The translations under genes and the position numbers were made by a program. A stretch of 64,000 nucleotides of DNA from Diplonema papillatum (Eukaryota; Euglenozoa; Diplonemea; Diplonemida; Diplonemidae): NCBI GenBank assembly GCA_030068145.1, contig JAPJBO010000093.1, forward strand, positions 248,001 to 312,000, read 5' to 3'. The first letter of the stretch is position 1. Every line of letters starts with the position of its first letter. This document shows positions 1-12,400 of this stretch, piece by piece. The notes beneath the pieces are model-generated. The model had not been told where the DNA came from. It saw only the letters and a program-made list of their open reading frames with translations, and searched no databases.

Positions 1-409
1 CATCAATCTAGCACAACTGGCTGCGGCGGGCCGGCTCACGATGCCAGACGGATCTCCCCAGCTGGCACTTCGAGTACTAGGCGGGACGAACCTCAGCTGG
101 ATTCAGCCGATCGACCGTCTCTCGGCACGCGACGGCCCCCCTCAGGTGGACCGCGGCTCGCACCTCAGGCATCAGCCTGGCATGTCCCCACGCATGCTCT
201 GCTACTCGGTATTCAGTCCCGGCGAGCAGTGGCAGGGCGTTCTCCAGCCAAACAAGTAGCCCAAATGACTGATCCGCGCTCCTGCCGGGGCTTTGCTCGG
301 GATTAGCTGAATTAAACACCTTTTTTGGTATACAAGGACAAGTGTGCGTTGCCACACGCACGAAAACCATTGAACGTTCAGTACGGTACGGATAACAAAA
401 TGCACACAG
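1..409. other. Unassigned flank, probably intron upstream of exchanger exon
   Basis: No protein family is recognisable here in either strand. Short open frames exist in the first 260 bases (Arg/Pro-rich) but resemble no transporter sequence. The stretch ends in a CACACAG acceptor at 403-409 that leads directly into a recognisable exchanger exon, so at least its right part is best read as intron. The earlier transmembrane exons of that gene must lie outside the window or are not recognisable here. Confidence 0.4.
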
Positions 410-3400
410 GCGTCCACACTTGGGGCCGCTGTTCATCTTCATTGTCTCGGGCATAGTTATCTTGACACTTGTCGTCAACGGAGTGACAACAGGCTGGCTG
501 GTTTCAAAGCTGAATCTGGCAGCGATACCCCAGGATAGGTTGAAGGCCATGCAAGAGGCTTACGGTCGATCAATCGTGGAGCAAGAAAAGGCAATCTACG
601 AAATGTCATCGTCCAGTGCAATGGCAATGGCGAACTGGAACGTGGTCAAGCACCTGTCAATCGACAAGCTGCGAAACCCGTTCGCGTCGAAGTTCACCCC
701 CACAATACCAGAAGATGAGCCAATAGCGGGCGACTTCGAAGAAGGCCGCAGCGTGTATTTCAAGTTATTCATCACCGAACTGTGGCAGCTCAACAACATC
801 GGAGTGCTGAGCGCATCAGCCCTGCGGTGGCTCTTAGAAAGCGTGCAGAAGGTCCGCGATACGAAGCAGAGGCAAGCGACGTACACGTCCCGAGCCGGAT
901 CTCTTCTGCGCGGGCATGACCTACTGGATCCTCTCTTCGACGAGTTGAACTATTTCGAGCGGGCTACCAAGCTCCTTCCCTGCGCGCCTCTGCGCGAAGG
1001 TGCGCAGCGCCACTTTGACATCAAAAGGCTGCTCTTCGCCTTCGAGATCACCACAGCCTACATCCAAGCCCACGACAAGGTTGCCGACCGGTTATCGACG
1101 TTCAAATTAGAAAACGACATCATCATGCGCATCCGCGATCATTGCAAAGCCGAACGGTCCGCGGGCCTGACCCTGCTTGGTATGCACTGTGCTTCCTTCC
1201 AAGCCTCAGCGACCCTCCCACTACGTGCAGCAGTCAGCTGTGTCTGTAGTGCATTTTCTTGCTTTGTGGTCATTATGGTATTCGTCTTCATATTATTTAT
1301 GACCACACATTCGAGAGATGTATACTTGGTACACGCGAAGGAGAATAAAGGTTTTCCGTATTGTGTTTCATCATCCTTGATCAGTTGATGCTCATCGTCT
1401 GCCATTTATCAATGCAAGCTCCAACTCCGGAGATGTTCCTGGCCCATGACCGGTCCAACACGAGAAATCACCTTTCCTGGGGTGGCCGGCTACATTGGAG
1501 ACACACCAAATTTCACAAAAATTCCCATGTCTTTCACATGATATCACCAGTCGCTCTTGGGAACGTATGTGTATGAAAGTGGAACCACGTGAGACACTGT
1601 GAAACACTGTACACGTAGCGAAAAGCTGGCATAGTGTGGTACTCATTTGCTTGCAAATGACTCCCCACTAACGCAACAAGACGACGAAAAAGCGTGGCAC
1701 CGCCGCGGCGCTGCCACGGCGGTGCTCGTCCTCACCGTGGCACGCAAGCACGCGACGGCAGAGACGTGGGCATGCGTGGAGAAGGACCCGCACGCGGCGA
1801 TGACGCGGCTCTGCCGCCGGGCGGTGAAGGCGACTTCGGCGCAGACGCGCCTCGAAGCGGCCTCCATGTGGGGCGTGACGTCGCAGCAGGGCCGCCGAGA
1901 GCTCCTGGTTCGCGTACCTGCGGGACACGTGGACGCCATCCTGCAGGGGTCGGGTAGGGATGGCTGCTTCTGGCGACCAGTCGGGAAGGAAGCGCGCGAC
2001 GCCACGCCGGTCGTCGCATTAAATGCGGACGTGACGCGGGAGACCGCGTTGGCGTTGTTGAAGAAGTGCGGCGAGGCCGGGGGCGGTGTCGTTCTTGGTG
2101 GAAGGCGTCTTCTGCTGCGGGCGCGCGGGTCGGGGATGCTGGCGCGCGTGCGGGCGGCTGCTGGTGAGCACGCGGCGCCCCCGCTCGAAACGAAACTGCG
2201 GTACCTCGTGTCCGGTGCCAGGGCGCGAGAACACGAGGCCGACGTCGAGATGCTGCTCAGGCTCGCAGGCTGGGCTGCGACGGTCACGACATCCTTCGTG
2301 AGAAGCGGATCGCGGACGTGCGTGGTGACGGGGGATGGCGGCCCGCCGTTCCGCGTCATCGAAAGGGAAGGGTCGCCCTTCATTGTCGTCAACGACTACG
2401 ACAAGGGCGAGATGCCGCGGCCGCGTTCTAAGCGCCTCGCCTCCTCCCTCCCGACGACGCCCGGCCAGAGACGGCGCATGAAGCTGCCCGCCGCCGAAGT
2501 TCATACGGATCCGGAGCCGGCTCCGTCCAACAAGCGGAAGCACGAGGAGGTGACACAGCCGGCGGAAGCGGGACAGTCGCTAATCCAGCGAGCTGTGGCC
2601 GGTGTGGTCGAGATGCTGTCCCCCCCGCGCCAGCGTCTGAAGGAGCCGGTCGAGGGTGAGAAGGCCGGTCACCGGCACGAGCTGTCCGATGGGGTGCGGG
2701 CTCCAGCGGAGTTTAAATGCGGCGATTGTCAGAAGACGATCCAGAAGGGCCGCATGCAGAGGAGGTGCGAAGAGTGCGGCGCCAGCGTGTGTGTCACGTG
2801 CTCGCGCGCCTGACTGCCGTCAAGCCACGACGCCCGCGCGGACGGCGATGCTGCGGGAGCCCGCTTGATGCGATGTGGGGATGTGCATCCCAACCCTGGC
2901 CCCGGGCGCCGAGCGCTCGCCTCGACCGCCGCGGCGGCTTTCCGCCGCGGACGTCGCCGTCGACCGGCCGGCGCAGCCCGGTACGTTACCGCGCGTATGC
3001 AGCACCGCGCGCGGGGCGTGGGTTCCCGGGTTGCCTTGCGGCGTGAGCGTGTTGAATGTGCGTGGCTACCGTCGAAGCACGACGCCCGTGAGTATGCGTA
3101 CGCCGCGGGGGAACGGCTCTTGAGGTGCGGGGACGTCCACCCGAACCCTGGTCCCCCGCGCGATCTCACTCTTGCTGCAGTCAATGTTGGCTCGCTGGCC
3201 CTGCACATTGACGAGGTGCGGGCGATGGCGCCCGCAGACGCGATTGCGGTGCTGGAGACGTCGATGGGCGAGTTGCAGCAGGCGCAGGCGACGGACTATC
3301 TCGCGAGACCGTGCGCCGTCGACGGGTCGAGGTGGAAGACGCTGTGGGGGCCGCCGCAACCGCCGAAGCGCAGCAAGCACTGTCCGCACGGAAACCCGCA

Positions 3401-6400
3401 TTCCGGGCAGAAGGGGGGAGGAGTCGTTGTGCTTGCCAGGCAGCCGGGGGTGGCCCACCTGCTGCCCAACGAATCGCTGCAGGAAGTGCGCAACCGGGTC
3501 ATCCACACGATGATCGCGACGGGGGTCGGACGGATGTTCGTACACTTCTTTGCCGTCTACGCCCCATCGGGGAACACGGCAGCGGCGTCCCGGGAGCGGC
3601 TCCTGCAGACGGTCCTCTTCGAGGCGCAGGCCATGGTGGGGCAGGCCCCGGCGGTCGTGATGGGCGACTTCAACACGGACGTTGAGCGGTCGCCGGCGCT
3701 TCGGCATGCCCTCAGCAACGGGTGGACGGACGCAGCGCAGCTGCAGGCGGCGTGCGAGGGAGGACGACCGCCCAACACCTACACGGGCACGAACACGTCC
3801 GGCACGCGCATCGACTACGCCCTGATGAACCGCGCGGCCGCGTCCGCCTTTGTTGCATGCGAGACGATCGGGGTAGGGAGCGTGAGGGGCCACCGCTGCG
3901 TCCGGATTCGACTCGCGGTGCAGGCGTTCGAACAGCAGACATGGAGGTTCAACGTGCCGCGAGCGATACCCGTGAAGCCGGCAGGTAGGGTCGTCGAGGT
4001 CCCGAGGCTGGATGCCGTGTGCGCCGCCGCCCGCGAGGGGGACGTCGAAGGGGCGTGGATGGCGCTCTCCGCTCTGTGCGAGCAGTACCTGCTAGACCGC
4101 AGCGGGATGCCTGCCTGTGAGAGACGTGCGCACACCGGCCGCGGTAACTCGGAGCTGAAGATGACTCGCGTTGCGGCGAGGAGTACGCCGGACCGGGGCG
4201 TGGCGTGCGAGACGGAGCTGAGGCACGGGAATGCGATCCGGCGTCTGGAGCACTACGTCTACCAGCGAGCTCGCCTAGAAGCGTCCGGACCATTCCAGGT
4301 GCCCCAAGAACTCCGCTTGTGCTGGCTGCGCTGTCTCGCCGTGATCCGTGGCGGCGGGGTCGGCGAGCCGCCCCCCTCCGACCCGCCGAGCGCAGAGGTC
4401 GCTCGCGTTTACTTGCACGACGTACGACTGCGCAGTGCGAGATTCAACGCGGCTGCGGCGAGGGTACGGAAGAGGCAGCAACAGGAGAGGCAGCTGACGA
4501 TGTTTGGGACGGATCGCCGGGCGCTTGTGTCGATGCTGCGGGGGGGTCCGGGGCAGGCGGCCGATGCGGTGCGGACAGCGGACGGGAGACTCACCGCCAA
4601 CGTCGAGGAGATGGACGAGGTGCTGCAGGAGGCGTGGGACCCGATCCTGCGCATGTACGGGGAAGGACGCCCAGAGCCCGAGTACGAGGCGTTCCGCAGG
4701 GCCTTCGAGGGTTTTATTCCCCGCCGCCAGATGGACCTGCGGGATGTGACCGGGAGGGAGCTACGGGATGTTCTCAACAAGCGGAAGAAGAAGACTACGG
4801 CGTGTGGGGTGGACGGCTGGCGTTTGGACGAACTGAAGGCCCTGCCCGACGAGCTGCTGGACGGGTTCGCGACGCTTTTCAATCTGGTGGAGGAGCGAGG
4901 GGAGTGGCCGAAGGGTATGCTGACGTCGTTGGTGTCGCTCATACCAAAGACCGACGACACCTCGCCGACCAACTTGCGGCCAATCACCGTGACGAGCTGC
5001 GTCTATCGGTTATGGGCCTGCAGGCGTTTGCAAGACGTCATGGAGTGGCAGGACGGCTGGATTCTTCCGTCGCAGCACGGCTTCCGCAGAGGGCATCGGA
5101 CGGACGACGTCCTCATGGAGCTGACGACGCTGATCGAGGAGACGCTGCTCGACGAGTCGAAGTCGCTGTACATGGTCGCACTCGATTTCGCGAAGTGCTT
5201 CGACCGGGTACCGCAGGGGATCGTTCTCCGGCTTGCCGAAGGGATGGGCCTCGACGCGCGCATCCTGCGCCCCCTGCGCGCCATGTACCGTGGGATGAAG
5301 CGCCGGTTTAAGCTGCCGCTGGGCGTGGGTTCCGAGTTTGAGGTCACCAACGGTATCTTGCAGGGGTGCCCACTTTCGGTGATCCTCATCAACGCCTTGC
5401 TGTCGATAGTGCTCCGAGCGGTGTCGGCGCGCGTACCGGAGGTTTCGTCGGAGTCGCTGGCGGATGATGCCACGCTCTTCGCGTCCGTGGAGTCCGAGCT
5501 GCAGCAGGCGGTCGACGTCATCGCACAGTTCTGCGCCCTGACAGGGATGCGGCTGAACATGACGAAGACACTGGCGATGGGGATCCCCGCGGGCACGGTG
5601 CGGCAGCGTCGGCGGCGGCCCTATACGAGCGTGCTGGCAGTCGGCGACGAGACGATACCGACAGCGACGGCGGCGAAGATCCTCGGTGTGCGTACGAGTG
5701 TCGCGAGCGTTCAGGCGGAACGTACCAACGACGCGCGTCTGAAGGCCCATAACGCATTGCTGGACAGGCTGAGCACCTCGCGCCTTCCATTCGATGTCCG
5801 CTGCGAGGTGGCGAGCTCCAATGTCCTCGGAAGCGTGCTGGCGGGGTGCTCGTACGAGGGGTACACGCAGACGTGCCTCAGGGGGCTGCGGTCGCGGGTA
5901 GTGAAGGGAGCTTTCGGGACGAAGCATCCGTCGAGGAATGTGACGGCGGTGCTGGCCATCCTGGCGAAAGCCCACCGAATGGACCCACTGTTGGCTCGGC
6001 CGTACAGGATCCTGTGCTCGCTTTTCGACACGTGCGAGAGGCTCCCCCGCGTACACGCCCGCATGCTGAACATCGCCCGGCTTTACAGCCGGCACGGTGT
6101 GTTGTTGCCGAAGGCGCGCCTGGGACCTGTCGGGATCGCCATCTCTGACGGTTTCACGGTCGCGGGCATCGATTTCGAAGGCCACGACTTTGCGACCGCG
6201 GCGCTCGAGGGCCGCCGGCTTCTCGACATGGAGAGGGGCGAGAGGCACCACGCCATCCGGGCACGGCTACGGCAGACGACCTGGACGCAGCTTGCGAGGC
6301 AACGGCCGTCTTACGACGGCGTGCAGGCAGGGGTGGACTGCAGGCGTACGAACGAGCTGCGCCTAGCGACGGCTGACGCTGGCGAGAAACGTGCGCTGGC

Positions 6401-9400
6401 GGTGATTCTGTCCGGGGGTGTGTTCCTCGCTGCGCGGTGGGGACGGAATGCGCGTGCGAACGGAGGGGCGGCCGGGACAGACGGGTCGCCGAGCTCCTCG
6501 GCGTCCGTGTCGTCGACCGCCTCTGATACGACCGGCAGCTTTGACGAGCACGTCTCCGAATCCTCCTCTTCGGAACCTCAGCGTCCGCCGCTGGACCGCG
6601 GCTGCAGGGACTGCGACCTGGGCGTCCAGGACACAGCGGATCACCTGTGGTGGGAGTGCCCCGCCTACGACGAGATTCGCGGCCGTCCTTGCTTCGCCGA
6701 ACTCCTGCGGGCGGACCGGGCGAGGTGGCCGTCTTGCACGCGTGTGCATGGGGTTATTGTCGAAGGAATGCGGGTGGAGGTCGCGGCCCTTCACCGCCTC
6801 ATGGCGGCGGTGTACACTGCACGCGTGGAGGCGGAGCGACGCCGCCTCTCCGCAGTGCAACCGATGCACCCCTGGCACGCAGCTGCGCCGCTGCCGGCGG
6901 TGCAACACCTGTTCGACTTCGACCGCCTTCCGGATGAGCCGCCGAGATGGCCGTACGGCGGCCGTGCGATGCGGGCGCTCAAGGGCTGGCTGTCGGCACT
7001 GAGGTGGACCAACGCAGGCGAGGTGTCGTGCGTTGAGCTGGCAGTGGACTTCGAGGTCCACACCGGGGTCGACGTCCCTGCCCCCCCGGGAATACGAAGG
7101 CTCGCCGCCAACCAGAGGGGGAAGACCCTCTGGACGATGCTGTCGACATTGTGCCGCCTGTGCCAGGACCTGCAGCTGCCGTCGCCGTTGCCTGCCGAGC
7201 GGAAGGTCCGGGTGGGCTCGATGAGGACCCTGGGGGCGCCGATGCTGTGGGGGGGATTGACACCTCGCCCACGCTTCGCCGGGGGCGAGGAGACGCACGG
7301 GGTGCTGGAGACGAGCTTTCCGCGGGCAGCTGCCGGGGACGGGAAGAACTGGGGCGGGGACGTGTTCCCGCAGTACGACGCGGCGCGGCGGGCACAGCGT
7401 TCGCTGCGCTGGGACGTGCCCACCCCTCTGCCGCAACGCCCGCGCCTTCCCGTGCTTGTACCGGCTGCGCAGGCGGACCCTCTGCTCCGCACGCAGTCGG
7501 TCTGCGATGCCTGCGCGAAGCAGAAGTGCGCGGTGTGCACTGGCATGCGAAGAAACTACAGCCTTGTAGTTGACCAGTGCTGCCAGGTGCACCACCGCCC
7601 TGACGACGGTCTGCGCATTCAGTGCTGCCGGGCGCATCGGCTGACGCGATGTGGGACCTGCCCGAACGCCGACGCGTGCTGCGGACGGGGGCATCACAGG
7701 GGTGGTGCTGGCCGCGACGGCAGCAGTGGCGACGGGGGTGGCGGTGGTCATGGCGGCCGCGGCCGTGGCCGCGGCCGCGGCGGCCGAGGCGGCGGAGACG
7801 ACAGTGACGGAGACGGTGGCGGCGGCCGCGGCGGGGATCGCGGCGGCGGCGGCGGTGGCGGTCGCAGCCTAGGCGAGAGCGACGGCCTCACAGGCCGGAA
7901 GCGGCGCGCGCCGTCCCCACCTGGAACACCTACCAGCCGTGGCCGGAGGAGGCGGACGACGAAGTCGCCCCCGAAGCGCGCCCCCCCGCCAGCAGGCAGG
8001 AAGCGACCCGCGCCATGCACCCCCACGGCCTCTCCCGCAGCCGCGCTGCGCGCACGACGACGACGACGCGCCGATCTCGGCGACGACGGCACTGGCCTCG
8101 CCGGCCCGAACACACCGCGCCCACCCGGCCCCGCCCGGCCCTCTTCGATGGCAGGCCCTGACTCGGGCCCTTTTACTGATTCTGGTTCCGACCCTCCACG
8201 GGTCACACAACGATCGCGCCCTCCCGCCGGCTCTTCCCGGCTACTCGCGTCCTCCGCATCGCGGCGTGCCTACCGGCGCAAACGAGAAAGCGAAGATTCC
8301 GATTCCTTTTCGGATTATGAAATCGTCAGTAGTTTCCAAGAACAGTTGCAACCGACTAGAGTTGCGCCGCGCCGAAAGCGCGGAAAAAGTGACCCTTCTG
8401 GAGTCACGTAGCGAAAAGCTGGCATAGTGTGGTACTCATTTGCTTGCAAATGACTCCCCACTAACGCAACAAGACGACGAAAAAACGTGAAAAGGCGTGA
8501 AAGAGAACGAAATTCTGGGAATTTCTGGGAAGTCTTGTGGAAAAGTGTGCTCATCCAATGTAGCCGGCCACCCCATTTCCGTGTTTTTACATTGTAGCAA
8601 GGGTCGAGCTCGTCCCTTGCACGACACGACCGACACGACAAATGCGCCATCCATAAACAGGAGAGCACCAGGCGCAATGTCCGAAGATTGCCGTTGCACT
8701 GAAGACTCGCCAAGCCGCGCGCGTGACGCTGAACAGAGGGCGCGAGGGGGTAAGGAAAGAGATAGCAGAAGGGAGGCTTGATCCTGTCGACGGTGCGCTG
8801 CTAGTGAACCACCTCGAGATGGTGATGGAGGACCTCCGCCGCCATGCTTCGCCCGAAATGGATCTGCCAGAAACTGCAGAAGTATTGGAAACAGTTTACT
8901 GGGCCTCGCGTGTTGAAGCCGCGCTGCACAAGGTGCTGAAACAAGGCGAGAAGCGCGTTATACCAAAGGGAAGCTCACTCGTCACACGGCCGGGACAAGT
9001 CTGCGTTATCTGCGCCGGTGTTGCGCGAGAGAGTCTGATGGGCGCCCTCTTATACTACGGGCCTGGCCACACAGTCGGGTTGTTGCACGCTCTGACAAAC
9101 CAGGCGAACCCTGACAAGGTGTGTCTCATTTTTGTTGACAGCTATTATTCTCCCTTACACAGGCCGGAACCTGGGGCTCTTGCGTAGTCCTGACACCGCT
9201 ATGCTTTGAGAATTCGATTCGCTGTGCACTACCCTATTGGACCTTTATTTCACGTCAATAAGGGCGCAGCGTTTGTGTGAAGAATGGAGCAGGATTCGGA
9301 TTATCTTCTTCTATTTCGCCTATCCCACGAGCAGTCGACCTGCTGTCACCTCTTTTTTTCTTGCCACAGGTGAAGGACTGCATCGCAGACACGGAAGTGA

Positions 9401-12400
9401 CAATGCTCTCGTTTGAGCAGTCTGAGCTGATGTTCATTGCGCGGCAGCACCCGGACATGCTCAACGGAATGTGGCAAGTGGCGGGGACCGACGCATCGAT
9501 GCGGCTGCTGGGCCAGAAGCAGCCGTACATCAACTATCCGCGCCAGGACCTGCGGCAACTTTGCAAAACGGGGATCATTGCGGATGCTTCGAACCTCAGG
9601 GAGAAGTCAAGCGGCAATCTCGTCTTGAAACGCGGATTCCACCACGTGCTTCTGCACGGGGCCATCCGCCTTCGGCGTCCAAGTGCAACAAATAGCCCTG
9701 TTTCCGCATCCCCCCTGGCCAGGATGTCGGACGTCGAGTCGCAAGCTATGACGGCAGGCAAGGGAGGGTACGTCCGCGCCGTGGCGTTGATGCCAGACTA
9801 CTACTTGGGCACACCGATCCTGTTGTCGGAGGGGGCCAAGGTGTACAGCATTCCGACGGTGGCCTCCGGCCACAACCGCGCAGTTAAGATGTGGGGGATG
9901 GTCTCGGATCGCATTTCGCTGATGCACACGTGTGTCACGGTGCTGACGGAGCGGCCCTCGTGCCGCAAGTACCGGACGGCGATTATCGCGACGATGATGA
10001 AGAAGTTCTTCAAAGGCCTCACGCTGGAAACCATTATGGGCGGGCCCAGCCTCGCAGCAACGCACCGAAGAATCAGCAACGGTTTGTGGCTGGGATCTCC
10101 ACGGATGTCAGCACGGTCGGGTCCATCGTCCAGGCGTGCCAGCGAGAATGCGATGCTCATCGATGCCGGGTACAAGTTCAATCTTGACGACGAAGGCCAG
10201 AACCCGCTCAAGCCGGGTACCCAGTCCGGAATGTCATCGCCGAGGGCCGGGAGTCCCCACCACCCACCACCTCCTCCGTCGTTCGGCTCGTTCTACAATG
10301 GACCCGTCGCTCCGAAATCGAAGCGAAATTTCAACCAGCCCGAGAGCTTCTCGCCAGTACAGGCTGCTTCCTCGACCCGCCTGAGCGCCAACCACATGTC
10401 CCAGCTGAACCCCACAAGCAGGAACAGCTCCCTCAATGAGCCCCTCCTCAACGGGTCGCCTGTCGCTGCGAAGGTATTCAGTTTCTTAGCCTAGCCACAC
10501 GCAACAAGCTTGCTCCGACCACTGCACTCTGTCGACACTCACTAGCCGTCGACGCTCATGTCGGCAGCCTCATCCTGAAGTACAAATACTGCCGACGCGT
10601 CACTGCTAACGTGTGCGCTCGGATTGGCGCCGCCCAAGCGGCTACCTCAAGTCGGTTGTTTGTAAAGATTGCTCCGTTCTTCTTCCTGACTTGTTCCCGG
10701 ACTAGAACGACACATACTACTACAAAGAGGTATTCGGTAGCGGCTTGTGCAGTCTACTGTCACAGATTGTTGCTACTAGCCACATGCATTGTGTGATGAA
10801 ACTGAACCGCCCGAGTAGGACTTTTTGATCATGATCATTTGCCAATTTGCCACCTGAAATCACATCCAGTATTTGGATTCAGGGTAGTGAGGTCGACGAA
10901 AACTCTAGTCTCCCTTTTCTTTTTTGTAGGAAACTACCGACTCGTCACTGCTGCCGTGTGCGCTCGTATTGGCGCCGCTCAAGCGGCCACCTTATGTCAC
11001 TCGTTCGTTTGTAAAGATTGCCCGTTCTTCTCCCTGACTTGTTCCCGGATTAGGATGACACATACTACTACTACTACCAGTCCATTCCCCACGCGGGGGG
11101 GGATGGCCGTGGAACCCTCCCCCGGGATGACGAGGGCCGGGGAGAGCCGGGGGCAGTGAAGTAACGAAGCCCGGGAACGGTGGGTGGTGACCCCTCCGAA
11201 CAGCCTCCCTGGCCCTGGCCCACGCCTGATGCCGCAACCCCTTAACCCGGGCGGCGGCGCTTTGGCATGAGCCAGGAACCTCAAGGGGAGCAGCGCGAGA
11301 GGCATCATCCACGCTTCAAAGGCCACACATACTACTACTACTACTAGGGGGCTGGACGAAATATCAAATAAAGAAATACACAAAACATCATGCCTGCACC
11401 TCCACGCGGTGGCCCCGGGCAACGCGGCGACTCTGCTGAGCCGCCGCGGCCGACGCAGGCCAACGACACGAAGGCACCTGGCTCTGGCTGGGTGCTGGTG
11501 GAAAAGCGGCAAGGCCCGCTGCCGCAGCTCAGGCCGGAGGACTGGCCCGTTCCGGTCGTGACGGCCGACGACGTGAGGAAGCCGGAGACGACGCAGGGCG
11601 TGGCCCTGGTGACATGGGCGGACGCCATTGAGTTGGCGAAGAAGGGCACCCGGAAGGGACGACTGGCTGTGGTTGTCCTCGGGGCCAGAAGGCGCGAAGG
11701 GGGGGGTGGAGACGGCGGTGGCGACGCGCAGAGGGCTGCGGACCGAAGTCCGCCCCGCCGTCCTGCTGCAGCTTGGCGACGAGCTGGTCGGGACGCTGCT
11801 CCGGAAGACTTGCGCACGCCCCGCCGTCCTGCTGCAGCTTGAGCGCCCCTCCCTTGCCAGGCGCTGAGGTGACGGCAGCTGCGCCGGAGAACTCCGGCGC
11901 GCAAGCCTCGCACGCACCACCGCCGAACGCCGGGAAGGGGGGGAAGAAAGGAAGAAGGGCGGGAAAGCGGGGAAGCCGCAGCCAGTCGAGCAGGACGTGC
12001 AGCCACCCGACGAGGCGAGGGCGAAGCTCGAGAAGGAGGTGCTCGAGCTGCGCGCTCAGAACGCCGGCATGTGTCGGAGGATGGAGGAGCTGGGGACGCT
12101 GGTGGAAGCCTTGCGTGCGCAGCTCCAGGCACAGGCAGGCGTCCCCCAGAAGACGACGTCACCGTCGCCGAAGTGGCAGTCGCCTACGGAGCCGGACAAG
12201 GTCAAGAAGCGGCCGAGGTCGCAGACCAAGTCGAAGTCGCGGTCGCCGGAGCCCCCGAAGCAGCCACCGTCGAAGACGACGAGGACCCTGAAGCAGATGG
12301 GCTTCGGGAGCACGGCGCCGGCGCGGAAGTGAAGGCGGAGCCCCCCTGGCGGGGCGGAGCAGGAACACGGCTGCTGCGGGTCGGGAAGGCGCTCCGCCGG

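Larger units (their letters stand above)
1612..8483 (+). mobile_element. LINE-1: APE-type non-LTR retrotransposon with 2A-like motifs
   Basis: A near-complete LINE in sense orientation inside an exchanger-gene intron. It has an ORF1 ending in a Cys-rich finger, a TGA stop, then a 1,848-codon ORF2 in the same frame with apurinic-type endonuclease and reverse transcriptase. The 3' end carries two hairpins (8367-8383 and 8389-8407). About 78 bases of the 3' tail (CACGTAGCGAAAAGCTGG... to the A-run) are repeated almost exactly at 1612-1690, just upstream of the element. ORF2 is open throughout, so the copy looks recent. No RNase H domain was seen. Confidence 0.85.

Noticed and set aside
6363-7751. 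462-codon minus-strand ORF
   Set aside because: Shadow of LINE-1 ORF2 caused by high GC content; the plus strand carries the recognisable domains.
1612-8483. 78-base flanking repeat as a target-site duplication of LINE-1
   Set aside because: The same sequence is attached to the LINE-1 hairpins at 38590-38735, so it belongs to the element tail; a 78-base duplication would also be very long for a LINE.
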